A stretch of 59,830 nucleotides of DNA from CALMEH01 sp964548225 (GTDB lineage Bacteria; Acidobacteriota; Blastocatellia; Pyrinomonadales; Pyrinomonadaceae), in contig CAZJQP010000021.1 in the NCBI GenBank assembly GCA_964548225.1, forward strand, positions 1 through 59,830. The letters are read 5' to 3'. A program made the translations under genes and the position numbers. Position 1 is the stretch's first letter; each line of letters begins with the position of its first letter. The notes under the pieces are model-generated. The model was not told where the DNA came from. It did no database searches and saw only the letters and a program-made list of their open reading frames with translations. Positions 8,641 through 15,421 of this stretch are shown piece by piece.

Positions 8641-9885
8641 CTACTTTAACTTAAATTGAGTTTCCCATTCCAAAATCGGGCGGACAACGCCGGGCATTTC
8701 GCCGACATAATTTCCACGCGCCGAATCGCCTTCGATTTTGTCTGTAATATTAAAAGTTACGGTATCTCGCTCGATTAGATGCACCGTCAGCGGCTCAAAA
8801 GTCGCCATAATGACGTGAACATAAAAACTTCCTTCCGCCAAAAAATTTGCCGGAATTCGTGCCGTGCTGGTGTAAATTCCTCTTTTGCGCGGTTTGTAAC
8901 GCCAATTTTTATCTTGGTCAAAGGATACAAAAACGCAAATTCCCTGTTCATTATAAAGATGAAACGTCGGCGTAACTGATTTGTCGTCCTGCAAAATTTG
9001 ATAAGTAATTTCTACGGCAACCGGTTTATCAATTCCGAACGAAGAAGCGACCTTTTCTTTTTCATCGAGAACGCGCACTGCCCGAAGCCGTGTAACTTCA
9101 TTACCGGGCGCATCTTCTGCGACTTCCCAAATTTTTTCCGCGCCGGTTTGCGATTGTTCGTGCAAATATTCGCCTATCACGACTGATGTTTTATCGTCTG
9201 CGGCAACTTGCCCGTCTTTCAGCCAGATTGTCCGACTGCACAGACGATTTACCGATTGCATATCGTGCGAAACAAACAAAACAGTGCGCCCCGATTCGCC
9301 CGTTTCGCGCATTTTTCTAAGACATTTTTTCTGAAAAGCGATGTCGCCGACCGCCAAAACTTCATCAACAATCAAAATCTCCGGTTCGAGATGCGCCGCC
9401 ACCGCAAAGGCAAGGCGCATATACATTCCCGAAGAATAATGCTTAACGGGTGTGTCCAAAAATTTTTCAATCTCGGAAAAGGCGACGATTTCATCAAATT
9501 TTTTCTCGATTTCTACACGCCGCATTCCCAAAATCGCGCCGTTCAAGAAGATGTTTTCGCGTCCTGTCAATTCATTATGGAAACCCGTGCCGACCTCCAA
9601 AAGCGAACCGACGCGCCCGTGAATTTCAACATTTCCGTGCGTCGGTTTGGTAATGCGGGAAAGAATTTTCAAAAGAGTTGATTTCCCCGCGCCGTTTCGC
9701 CCGATAATTCCAAGCGTTTCACCGTCTTTAACCTCAAAGCTAATGTCGTTCAAAGCCCACAGTTCGCGTTTTTTATCGCGTTTCGGGTTTTTGATGAAAC
9801 TGACAAGCGCATCGCGCAGGGAATTATGCGCTGTGCCGCCCAAGAGATAAAGTTTTGATAAATTTTCGGCTTTAATAACCTGCAT
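8641..9885 (-). CDS. Polysaccharide ABC transporter ATP-binding protein (Wzt-like)
   Basis: A 414-residue protein: ABC ATPase domain (1-250) with Walker A GRNGAGKST (62-70), signature HYSSGMYMRLA (149-159) and Walker B ILIVDEVLAVGD (170-181), followed by a beta-sandwich C-terminal domain (about 260-414) like the glycan-recognition domain of Wzt. Such proteins power export of lipid-linked O-antigen or teichoic-acid chains together with a membrane partner (Wzm). No Wzm-type permease is encoded anywhere in the window, and upstream the next gene runs the other way, so the partner must be elsewhere. It is followed directly by the TylF gene. Confidence 0.88.
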   Translation of the reverse strand: MQVIKAENLSKLYLLGGTAHNSLRDALVSFIKNPKRDKKRELWALNDISFEVKDGETLGIIGRNGAGKSTLLKILSRITKPTHGNVEIHGRVGSLLEVGTGFHNELTGRENIFLNGAILGMRRVEIEKKFDEIVAFSEIEKFLDTPVKHYSSGMYMRLAFAVAAHLEPEILIVDEVLAVGDIAFQKKCLRKMRETGESGRTVLFVSHDMQSVNRLCSRTIWLKDGQVAADDKTSVVIGEYLHEQSQTGAEKIWEVAEDAPGNEVTRLRAVRVLDEKEKVASSFGIDKPVAVEITYQILQDDKSVTPTFHLYNEQGICVFVSFDQDKNWRYKPRKRGIYTSTARIPANFLAEGSFYVHVIMATFEPLTVHLIERDTVTFNITDKIEGDSARGNYVGEMPGVVRPILEWETQFKLK

Positions 9886-9938
9886 AAAAGAAATGACAGA
9901 TTAACATAAATTTCGCGTTTAATTGTAGAATAGAAGTT

Positions 9939-11057
9939 ATGAAAGCGGTTGCAGTTACGCCAAAAAAGGCAAAATCGGTGCGGCTTGTGGAAATGGACAA
10001 GCCGAGTTTGGAAGAATTCAAAGATGGGCGCGGAGTTCTGGTCGAAGTTTTGCGCGTCGGCGCATGTGGAACAGATCGGGAAATCAACAACGGCGAATAC
10101 GGCGTTGCGCCGAAAGGGTTTGATTTTTTGGTTCTCGGACACGAAAACTTCGGGCGCGTTGTCGAAACGGGCGAAAATGTCAAAGATTTACAAGTCGGCG
10201 ATTTTGTTGTCGCCACAGTTCGCCGTCCGCGTGGTTCGAGTATTTACGACAAAATCGGCGAGCAGGATTTTACGACCGATGACAAATATTTTGAGCGCGG
10301 AATTTCGCGGATTCACGGTTATATGGCGGAATTTTACGCCGAAAGCGCAGATTTTTTAATCAAAATTCCGCCCGCGATTAAAGAAATCGCCGTTCTTCTC
10401 GAACCGCTTTCGATTATCGAAAAAGGTTTGAAACAAGCGAGCGATATTCAGGAAAGATTAAAAATTTGGAAACCGAAAACGGCGGCAGTTTTGGGAACAG
10501 GAAACGTCGGACTTTTAACGATTATGGCTTTGCGGATGCGCGGTTATGAAGTTCACGGCTTCGGACGCGATTTGCGCGAAGGTTATTTGAACGCCGAACT
10601 TTGCGAAGCAATCGGGGCGACTTACGATTCGACGCAAGAGTTTTCCGTTACGGATTCGGTCAAAAAATACGGCGAATACGATTTGATTTTTGAATGCACA
10701 GGTTTTTCACCGATTATCTTTGATGCAATGCAAAGTTTGAACGAAAACGGAATCTTAATTCTCGCCTCAGTTACCGGCGGCGAGCGCAAAACCGATGCTG
10801 TTCCGTCAGACAAAATCAATCAAATGTTTGTCTTAGGAAATCGCGCAATGGTCGGCACGGTCAACGCCAACCGCGAACATTTTGAAATGGGCGTGAAAGA
10901 CCTTGCACTTTGCGAAGCGATGTATGCCGGTTGGCTTTCACGAATGATGACGCACAAAATCAAAGGTTTGGAAAACTACGCGGAAGTTTTTGACATCTTA
11001 GAAAACTCAAGTAAATACAAAGCGATAAAGACTTATTTTGAGGTGAAAGAAATTTAA
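9939..11057 (+). CDS. gdh: Glucose 1-dehydrogenase, zinc-type MDR, haloarchaeal-like
   Basis: A 372-residue medium-chain dehydrogenase that resembles archaeal glucose dehydrogenases of the Entner-Doudoroff route (glucose to gluconolactone with NAD(P)). Catalytic zinc region: ACGTDREINNGEYG with C43 and D46, then GHE (67-69). The cofactor loop is VLGTGNVGLLT (about 184-194). The usual four-cysteine structural-zinc lobe is missing: the stretch after VRRPRGS runs through an acidic DDKYFERGI instead, as I recall for Haloferax-type enzymes. It is transcribed divergently from the Wzt gene. Other sugar oxidation is possible; no other pathway enzyme is in the window. Confidence 0.78.
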   Translation: MKAVAVTPKKAKSVRLVEMDKPSLEEFKDGRGVLVEVLRVGACGTDREINNGEYGVAPKGFDFLVLGHENFGRVVETGENVKDLQVGDFVVATVRRPRGSSIYDKIGEQDFTTDDKYFERGISRIHGYMAEFYAESADFLIKIPPAIKEIAVLLEPLSIIEKGLKQASDIQERLKIWKPKTAAVLGTGNVGLLTIMALRMRGYEVHGFGRDLREGYLNAELCEAIGATYDSTQEFSVTDSVKKYGEYDLIFECTGFSPIIFDAMQSLNENGILILASVTGGERKTDAVPSDKINQMFVLGNRAMVGTVNANREHFEMGVKDLALCEAMYAGWLSRMMTHKIKGLENYAEVFDILENSSKYKAIKTYFEVKEI

Positions 11058-11058
11058 T

Positions 11059-11122
11059 TCATTTATCATTTATCATTTACCATTCATCAATTGTTAAATG
11101 ATAAATGATAAATCATAAATGA
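11059..11122. repeat. Loopless heptanucleotide palindrome upstream of clpS
   Basis: Arms 11059-11090 and 11091-11122 abut directly and are complementary at 28 of 32 positions by hand alignment. Each arm is a tandem of a 7-nt word (TCATTTA three times, then CCATTCA; the complement on the right). It fills the gap between the gdh stop and the clpS start, and the ATG of clpS follows four bases later. Confidence 0.85.
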
Positions 11123-11126
11123 TAAT

Positions 11127-11444
11127 ATGGCGGAATTTCCCGATAGCGAATTTGATGGCGATGTTTTGACCGAGAGCGAAACAAAGCTCGAAAAGCCGAA
11201 ACTTTTCAAAGTTATCTTGCACAACGACGATTTTACGACAATGGAATTTGTCGTTTTTATTCTGACGCACGTTTTTCTTAAAAACGAGGCGGAAGCCTTT
11301 ACGATTATGCTCAAAGTCCACAACGAAGGCATCGGAGTCGCCGGAGTTTATCCGTATGAAATCGCCAATATGAAAAGCGAAAAAGCAATGAATCTCGCCA
11401 AAGCACACGAATATCCACTTCTTTGCACGGTTGAAGAAGAATAG
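11127..11444 (+). CDS. clpS: ATP-dependent Clp protease adaptor ClpS
   Basis: A 105-residue adaptor that delivers N-degron substrates to ClpAP. After an acidic flexible tail (1-25) the core begins with KLFKVILHNDDFTTMEFVV, the family's N-terminal strand with the conserved NDD substrate-pocket residues. It continues through HNEGIGVAGVYPYEIA to LAKAHEYPLLCTVE, the standard end of ClpS. It lies 42 bp upstream of clpA in the usual clpS-clpA order. No Shine-Dalgarno sequence is visible: the bases before the ATG belong to a palindrome. Confidence 0.95.
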   Translation: MAEFPDSEFDGDVLTESETKLEKPKLFKVILHNDDFTTMEFVVFILTHVFLKNEAEAFTIMLKVHNEGIGVAGVYPYEIANMKSEKAMNLAKAHEYPLLCTVEEE

Positions 11445-11486
11445 ATTTGAACGAATTTGTGAGATAATAGTTAAGAATTTTGAAAT

Positions 11487-13742
11487 ATGCTTACACGAGA
11501 ATTAGAAGAAACATTAAGTTTTGCGGTTGATGAAGCCGTCAAATACAAGCACGAATTTGTAACTTTGGAGCATTTGCTTTTTGCTTTGCTCGAAGATAAT
11601 GCGGCGCGGGATATTTTGTATAATTGCGGCGCGAAGTTGGAAGAAATCGGCAAGGCGTTGGAAGAATATTTCCGTGATACTTTGGAGAAAATGCCCGACG
11701 GCGTTCAACTTATGCCAGAATTGACGGCGACTTTTCAGAACACGATTCAATACGCGATTTTGCAGGCGGAAGGAAGCGGGCAAAAGGCGATTGACGGCGG
11801 AAATATCCTTGCCGCGCTGTATCAAGCCGACCAATCTTTTGCGGTTTATCTGTTGAAACAACAAGGTGTTACGCGGCTCGATATTTTGAATTACATCGCG
11901 CACGGCATTTCAAAAGTTGATAACAATTTTGAATTTGAAGGCGCGGGCGAGGACGAACAGTTTGCCGAAGAACGCGCTCTTAACGATGGACAACAACGCA
12001 AAAAACCGCTCGAAGCCTTTACCGAAGAACTCGTTAAACTCGCTTCGGAAGGCAAGATTGATCCGATCATCGGACGCACGGCGGAGATTGAAAGAACGAT
12101 TCAAGTGCTTTGTCGGCGCAAGAAAAACAATCCGCTTTACGTCGGCGAACCGGGCGTTGGCAAGACGGCTTTGGCGGAAGGTCTTGCGCTGAAAATCTCG
12201 CAAGGCGATGTGCCGGAAGTTTTAAAAGATGCGAAGGTTTTTCAATTAGATATGGGCGCGGTTTTGGCGGGAACACGCTATCGCGGCGATTTTGAACAGC
12301 GTTTCAAAGCCATCATTACCGAACTCAAAAAGCACGAAAATTCGATACTTTTTATTGACGAAATTCATACAATCGTCGGCGCAGGCGCGGTTTCGGGCGG
12401 CGCGATGGACGCATCGAATATTTTGAAACCTGCGCTTGCAAACGGCGATCTGCGCTGTATCGGCTCAACGACTTACTCAGAATACAAAGCCGCTTTTGAA
12501 CGCGACCGTGCGCTTGCAAGACGTTTTCAAAAGATTGAAATTTACGAACCTTCAATCGGCGAAACTTACGAAATTTTGAAAGGTTTGAAACGATTTTACG
12601 AAGAACATCACGGCGTAAAATATTCGGATGAATCCTTAAAAGTCGCGGCAGAACTCGCCGGAAAATATATCAATGACCGATTTTTGCCCGACAAAGCGAT
12701 TGATGTCATTGATGAAGTCGGCGCGGCGACAAAACTTTTATCAGAAGACAAACGCCCGAAACAAATTTCTGTCCAAATGGTTGAAAACACGATTGCGCGG
12801 ATGGCAAAAATTCCGCCGAAAACGGTTGTCGCGGACGAAAAAGATCGTCTGAAAACACTCAAAGATGATTTGAAAAACGTCATTTTCGGGCAGGACGAAG
12901 CGATTGATAAAATTGTTGACGCAATTCAAATTTCACGCGCCGGACTCGGACACGAAACAAAGCCTGTCGGCTCGTTTTTGTTTTCAGGTCCAACGGGAGT
13001 TGGAAAAACCGAAGTTTCCAAACAGCTTGCGGAGATTCTCGGTGTCGAATTTTTGCGCTACGATATGAGCGAATACGCCGAACCGCACACGGTTTCGCGC
13101 CTTATCGGTGCGCCGCCGGGCTATGTCGGCTTTGACCAAGGCGGCTTGCTGACCGATGCAATTATGAAACATCCGCATTCGGTTTTGGTTTTGGACGAAA
13201 TCGAAAAAGCGCATCCGAATCTTTTCAATCTGCTTTTGCAAGTGATGGATTCTGCAACATTAACCGACAACAACGGCAAAAAAGCGGATTTTCGCAACGT
13301 GATTTTGATTATGACGACCAACGCCGGAGCGCGTGAACTGTCTTCGGGCGGAATGGGTTTTCGCAACGCGGCGGACACAAAAGGAAGCGCGAAAGGCGCA
13401 ATCGAACGCACGTTCACGCCCGAATTCCGCAACCGCCTCGATGCTTGGGTGGCGTTCAAAGCCCTTGATATTTCAATAATTAAACTCATCGTGGACAAAT
13501 TCATCAAAGAACTCAACGGACAACTCGCCGAAAAAAGAGTCTTGGTAAAACTCGACGAAACCGCCCGCGAATGGCTCGCCAAAAACGGCTTCGATGCCCG
13601 CTACGGCGCACGCCCGATGTCGCGTCTGATTCACGAAAAAATCAAACAACCGCTCGCCCAAGAAATCCTTTTCGGCAAACTAACCGACGGCGGAAGCGTT
13701 TTGGTAACGGAAAAAGATGATAAACTGAATTTGGAGTTTTAA
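11487..13742 (+). CDS. clpA: ATP-dependent Clp protease ATP-binding subunit ClpA
   Basis: A 751-residue AAA+ unfoldase partner of ClpP. N-terminal Clp_N repeat domain (1-140), first AAA+ module with Walker A GEPGVGKT (220-227) and Walker B ILFIDEIH, second module with GPTGVGKT (501-508) and VLVLDEIEKAHPN. The conserved FTPEFRNRLD is present, preceded by a GGMGFRN loop that is a candidate ClpP-docking (IGF/L-type) loop. ClpP itself is not in the window. The last 20 codons are echoed downstream of the toxin gene at 14417-14479, so the present 3' end may be a replacement or a duplicate. The antitoxin gene starts four bases after the stop. Confidence 0.95.
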   Translation: MLTRELEETLSFAVDEAVKYKHEFVTLEHLLFALLEDNAARDILYNCGAKLEEIGKALEEYFRDTLEKMPDGVQLMPELTATFQNTIQYAILQAEGSGQKAIDGGNILAALYQADQSFAVYLLKQQGVTRLDILNYIAHGISKVDNNFEFEGAGEDEQFAEERALNDGQQRKKPLEAFTEELVKLASEGKIDPIIGRTAEIERTIQVLCRRKKNNPLYVGEPGVGKTALAEGLALKISQGDVPEVLKDAKVFQLDMGAVLAGTRYRGDFEQRFKAIITELKKHENSILFIDEIHTIVGAGAVSGGAMDASNILKPALANGDLRCIGSTTYSEYKAAFERDRALARRFQKIEIYEPSIGETYEILKGLKRFYEEHHGVKYSDESLKVAAELAGKYINDRFLPDKAIDVIDEVGAATKLLSEDKRPKQISVQMVENTIARMAKIPPKTVVADEKDRLKTLKDDLKNVIFGQDEAIDKIVDAIQISRAGLGHETKPVGSFLFSGPTGVGKTEVSKQLAEILGVEFLRYDMSEYAEPHTVSRLIGAPPGYVGFDQGGLLTDAIMKHPHSVLVLDEIEKAHPNLFNLLLQVMDSATLTDNNGKKADFRNVILIMTTNAGARELSSGGMGFRNAADTKGSAKGAIERTFTPEFRNRLDAWVAFKALDISIIKLIVDKFIKELNGQLAEKRVLVKLDETAREWLAKNGFDARYGARPMSRLIHEKIKQPLAQEILFGKLTDGGSVLVTEKDDKLNLEF

Positions 13743-13746
13743 GATT

Positions 13747-13971
13747 ATGAGCGTTGCCGTTTTAGAAATTGATTTGCCTTCGACTTTGACGAGCGAAGAA
13801 GCGAAAACATTGCTTGCCGTCAAACTTTATGAGGTCGGGAAAATCTCGCTCGGGCAGGCGGCGAAGATGGCGGGGTTTTCAAAACGCGCTTTTCTTGAGA
13901 TTTTAGACCGTTATAAAGTTCCGGTTTTTAATTATTCGGCGGAAGATTTGCGCGAGGAATTGGGCTTGTGA
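13747..13971 (+). CDS. UPF0175 family antitoxin
   Basis: A 74-residue protein of the UPF0175 family, predicted antitoxin of a type II toxin-antitoxin pair. It has the family layout: an N-terminal strand, then EAKTLLAVKLYEVGKISLGQAAKMAGFSK in which the second half is a helix-turn-helix likely to bind its own promoter, and a C-terminal VFNYSAEDLREELGL that would contact the toxin. Its stop codon overlaps the GTG start of the DUF3368 gene (GTGA), typical of coupled toxin-antitoxin translation. It sits only four bases after clpA and has no evident promoter of its own, so it may be read from the clpA transcript. Confidence 0.85.
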   Translation: MSVAVLEIDLPSTLTSEEAKTLLAVKLYEVGKISLGQAAKMAGFSKRAFLEILDRYKVPVFNYSAEDLREELGL

Positions 13972-14417
13972 AAGAACCTTGTGTGGTTGACAGCACTTGT
14001 CTAATCGGCTTGGAAAGAATCGGCAAACTCGATGTTTTGCCCGAACTTTTTGAGCCGATTTTTATTCCTGACGAAGTTTCTGCCGAATTTGGAGCGTCAT
14101 TTTCTTGGCTGAATGTCGAAACTCCGGCAAATCTTGCGCTCATCAACGCTCTGAAATTATCGGTTGATAGCGGCGAAGCCGAAGCGATTGCATTGGCTTT
14201 GGAGAAAAATTGCAAGATTTTGTCGGACGATAAACAAGCGCGTTCAGCCGCTAAAAAACTCGGTTTGCAAGTTATCGGCACGATTGGAATGTTAATTCAG
14301 GCAAAGCAAAGCGGCTTGATTGATTTGCTCAAGCCTGTTTTAGAAGATTTGGAAAACAACGGCTTTCGGATGAGCGAAAAGTTAAAATCAGAAGCCTTAA
14401 AAATTGTCGGAGAATAA
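13968..14417 (+). CDS. DUF3368 PIN-domain toxin
   Basis: A 149-residue predicted PIN-fold ribonuclease toxin. The acidic metal-binding residues expected for PIN domains are visible: D8 in VVDSTCLIGL, E36 in IPDEVSAEFG, E70/E72 in SGEAEAIALA and D87/D88 in ILSDDKQAR. It starts with GTG overlapping the antitoxin stop. UPF0175-DUF3368 pairs are a known arrangement. All acidic positions are intact, so it may be active. Immediately after the stop begins a degenerate copy of the clpA 3' end, suggesting that this pair came in as an insertion at the end of clpA. Confidence 0.85.
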   Translation: MKEPCVVDSTCLIGLERIGKLDVLPELFEPIFIPDEVSAEFGASFSWLNVETPANLALINALKLSVDSGEAEAIALALEKNCKILSDDKQARSAAKKLGLQVIGTIGMLIQAKQSGLIDLLKPVLEDLENNGFRMSEKLKSEALKIVGE

Positions 14418-14479
14418 AAACCAACAGCGGAAGCGTCGTCGTTGAAGAAAAAGACGGCGAATTGGTTTTGAATTTCTGA
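14417..14479 (+). pseudogene. Relic of a clpA 3' end
   Basis: Read in frame from 14417 this stretch gives KTNSGSVVVEEKDGELVLNF and a stop. Against the true ClpA C-terminus (13680-13742) 11 of 20 residues match, without gaps and with both ending at the stop codon; 41 of 63 bases agree by hand count. It begins at the last base of the toxin stop. It has no start or upstream portion, so it is a fragment left by an insertion, gene conversion or duplication involving the end of clpA. Confidence 0.72.
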
Positions 14480-14481
14480 AA

Positions 14482-14565
14482 TAAAAGGCAGAAACACGAC
14501 TGTTAAGGAGTGTGTTAATCATTTCGGTTTGACACACTCCTTAACAGTCGTGTTTCTGCCTTTTA
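14482..14565. repeat. Perfect 34-bp inverted repeat
   Basis: Arms 14482-14515 and 14532-14565 are perfectly complementary over 34 bp, with a 16-base loop. The right arm is followed by A-rich sequence rather than a long T-run, so it is not a classical terminator, although the hairpin would be very stable in RNA. It follows directly on the clpA relic. Confidence 0.9.
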
Positions 14566-14628
14566 AACCACGAAATAGCACGAAACTATTAAACCGATTT
14601 CGTGTTGTTTCGTGCGGTTTCGTGGTTT
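14565..14628. repeat. CACGAAA-type inverted repeat
   Basis: Arms 14565-14586 and 14607-14628 are complementary at 20 of 22 positions. They are built from CCACGAAA/CACGAAAC words of the kind also seen at 23575-23643 and 59507-59540. It begins where the 34-bp inverted repeat ends. Confidence 0.8.
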
Positions 14629-14651
14629 TGTTTTTATTTCGAGCCTTTTTG

Positions 14652-14882
14652 TTTCACATATAAACAGAATTATTTCACAAGTCTTTAATTGTTTTGCACA
14701 ATATGTCAATAACTTTTCACAATATTTCAGTAATATTTTACAATCAATTAATTGTAAAATAATAACTTGCAATGTTATTTCACATATAATTAATAGTATT
14801 TCACAAATAGATAATAGTTTTTCACATTCTTTTACAAGTTTTTCACAATCTGTTAATGTTATTTCAAATACTGTGAGGTGCA
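14652..14882. repeat. Array of eleven 21-bp repeats upstream of an XRE gene
   Basis: Eleven degenerate units of exactly 21 bp. The anchor TTTCACA (or one-to-two-base variants such as TTGCACA, TTTTACA and TTTCAAA) starts at 14652, 14673, 14694, 14715, 14736, 14778, 14799, 14820, 14841 and 14862; only the unit at 14757 has lost it. Twenty-one bp is two helical turns, so the anchors face one side of the DNA. On the minus strand the units spell heptads such as LTDCEKL, VKECEKL and LTYCAKQ. The last unit carries the ribosome binding site of the XRE gene. Operator array, decayed coding repeat or simple minisatellite are all possible. Confidence 0.88.
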
Positions 14883-14884
14883 AG

Positions 14885-15235
14885 ATGTTAAGATTGAATT
14901 TGGACAGAGCTTTTAGGCTGCGCGGGTTTGAAAATCCTTCGCGGCATTTGTCGAAATTGGGTATTTCGCGCCCGACGATTAGCCGTCTGATGAATGGCGA
15001 GAAGTCCGGCGTGAGTTATGGGCATTTGGAGAAGATTTGCGGCTTGCTTAATTGCACGCCGAACGATTTGTTTGAGTGGAAACCGTCTGCCAATGCGAAT
15101 TTGCCCGAAAATCACGCGCTTTATGCTTTGCGGCGAGATGAATCGGCGCGGAGTTTGAAGGAAATCGTCAAAGATATTCCGTTGGAGAGAATGAGCGAGG
15201 TCGAAAATCTTCTGAGCGGCTTGAAAAATGAGTAA
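14885..15235 (+). CDS. XRE-family helix-turn-helix transcriptional regulator
   Basis: A 116-residue DNA-binding protein from the ATG at 14885, chosen because GAGGTG lies about six bases upstream and the reading MLRLNLDRAFRLRGF is a usual start for this group. The helix-turn-helix covers about residues 20-60 (LGISRPTISRLMNGEKSGVSYGHLEKIC, recognition helix near PTISRLMNG), followed by LNCTPNDLFEW, a standard Cro/C1 ending. The C-terminal 45 residues have no recognised domain. The frame stays open upstream through the 21-bp array to a GTG at 14612, but that extension looks like repeat translation. It could regulate itself through the array or repress the neighbouring toxin-antitoxin pair. Confidence 0.85.
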   Translation: MLRLNLDRAFRLRGFENPSRHLSKLGISRPTISRLMNGEKSGVSYGHLEKICGLLNCTPNDLFEWKPSANANLPENHALYALRRDESARSLKEIVKDIPLERMSEVENLLSGLKNE

Positions 15236-15262
15236 AACGCGCCGAAAATTAAAAGTTGGATT

Positions 15263-15334
15263 ATGAAAACAAACGTAATTATCGTCGGCGCGAGACCGAG
15301 GAGTTTGGCTTTGGCGTGTCGGTTGATTCGCTAA
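15263..15334 (+). pseudogene. Fragment of a FAD-dependent oxidoreductase N-terminus
   Basis: An ATG-started run of 23 codons reads MKTNVIIVGARPRSLALAC then RLIR and a stop. It closely resembles the start of FAD-binding monooxygenases (VIIVGAGPxGLxLACxL), but two glycines of the GxGxxG dinucleotide loop are lost (GARPRS) and the frame ends at once. No continuation is seen in other frames before pilC. I read it as a decayed gene end left in the accessory insert; a short chance match cannot be excluded. Confidence 0.5.
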
Positions 15335-15338
15335 TGAA

Positions 15339-15366
15339 AAGAAGCCGCCTTGGCAGACGACTTCTT
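15339..15366. terminator. Bidirectional hairpin terminator between XRE gene and pilC
   Basis: Arms 15339-15349 and 15356-15366 form an 11-bp stem with a six-base loop. Read on the minus strand all pairs form (two G-U wobbles), ending the pilB-pilT-pilC transcript with a short U tract. Read on the plus strand two pairs are lost but a run of six T follows. It lies about 55 bp beyond the pilC stop. Confidence 0.7.
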
Positions 15367-15421
15367 TTTTATTTTAGAGAATTTATACTCGAATTTAACT
15401 GTCTTTCGACAAGTTTCGACT

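Noticed and set aside
14482..14628. Terminal inverted repeats of an insertion sequence
   Set aside because: Both arms of each repeat are only 16-20 bases apart and no transposase is encoded between or near them.
14652..14882. CRISPR array
   Set aside because: The units are contiguous 21-bp degenerate repeats with no unique spacers of fixed length and no cas genes nearby.
14652..14882. Plasmid-type iteron origin
   Set aside because: No replication initiator or partition gene nearby; the XRE protein is not a Rep protein.
14563..14883. Minus-strand gene of CEKLL heptads
   Set aside because: TTG start without a ribosome binding site and no non-repeat domain; kept only as a possible relic in the findings.
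14612..14884. N-terminal extension of the XRE protein through the repeat array (GTG at 14612)
   Set aside because: The open frame follows from a 21-bp period; a good ribosome binding site and a family-typical start favour 14885.
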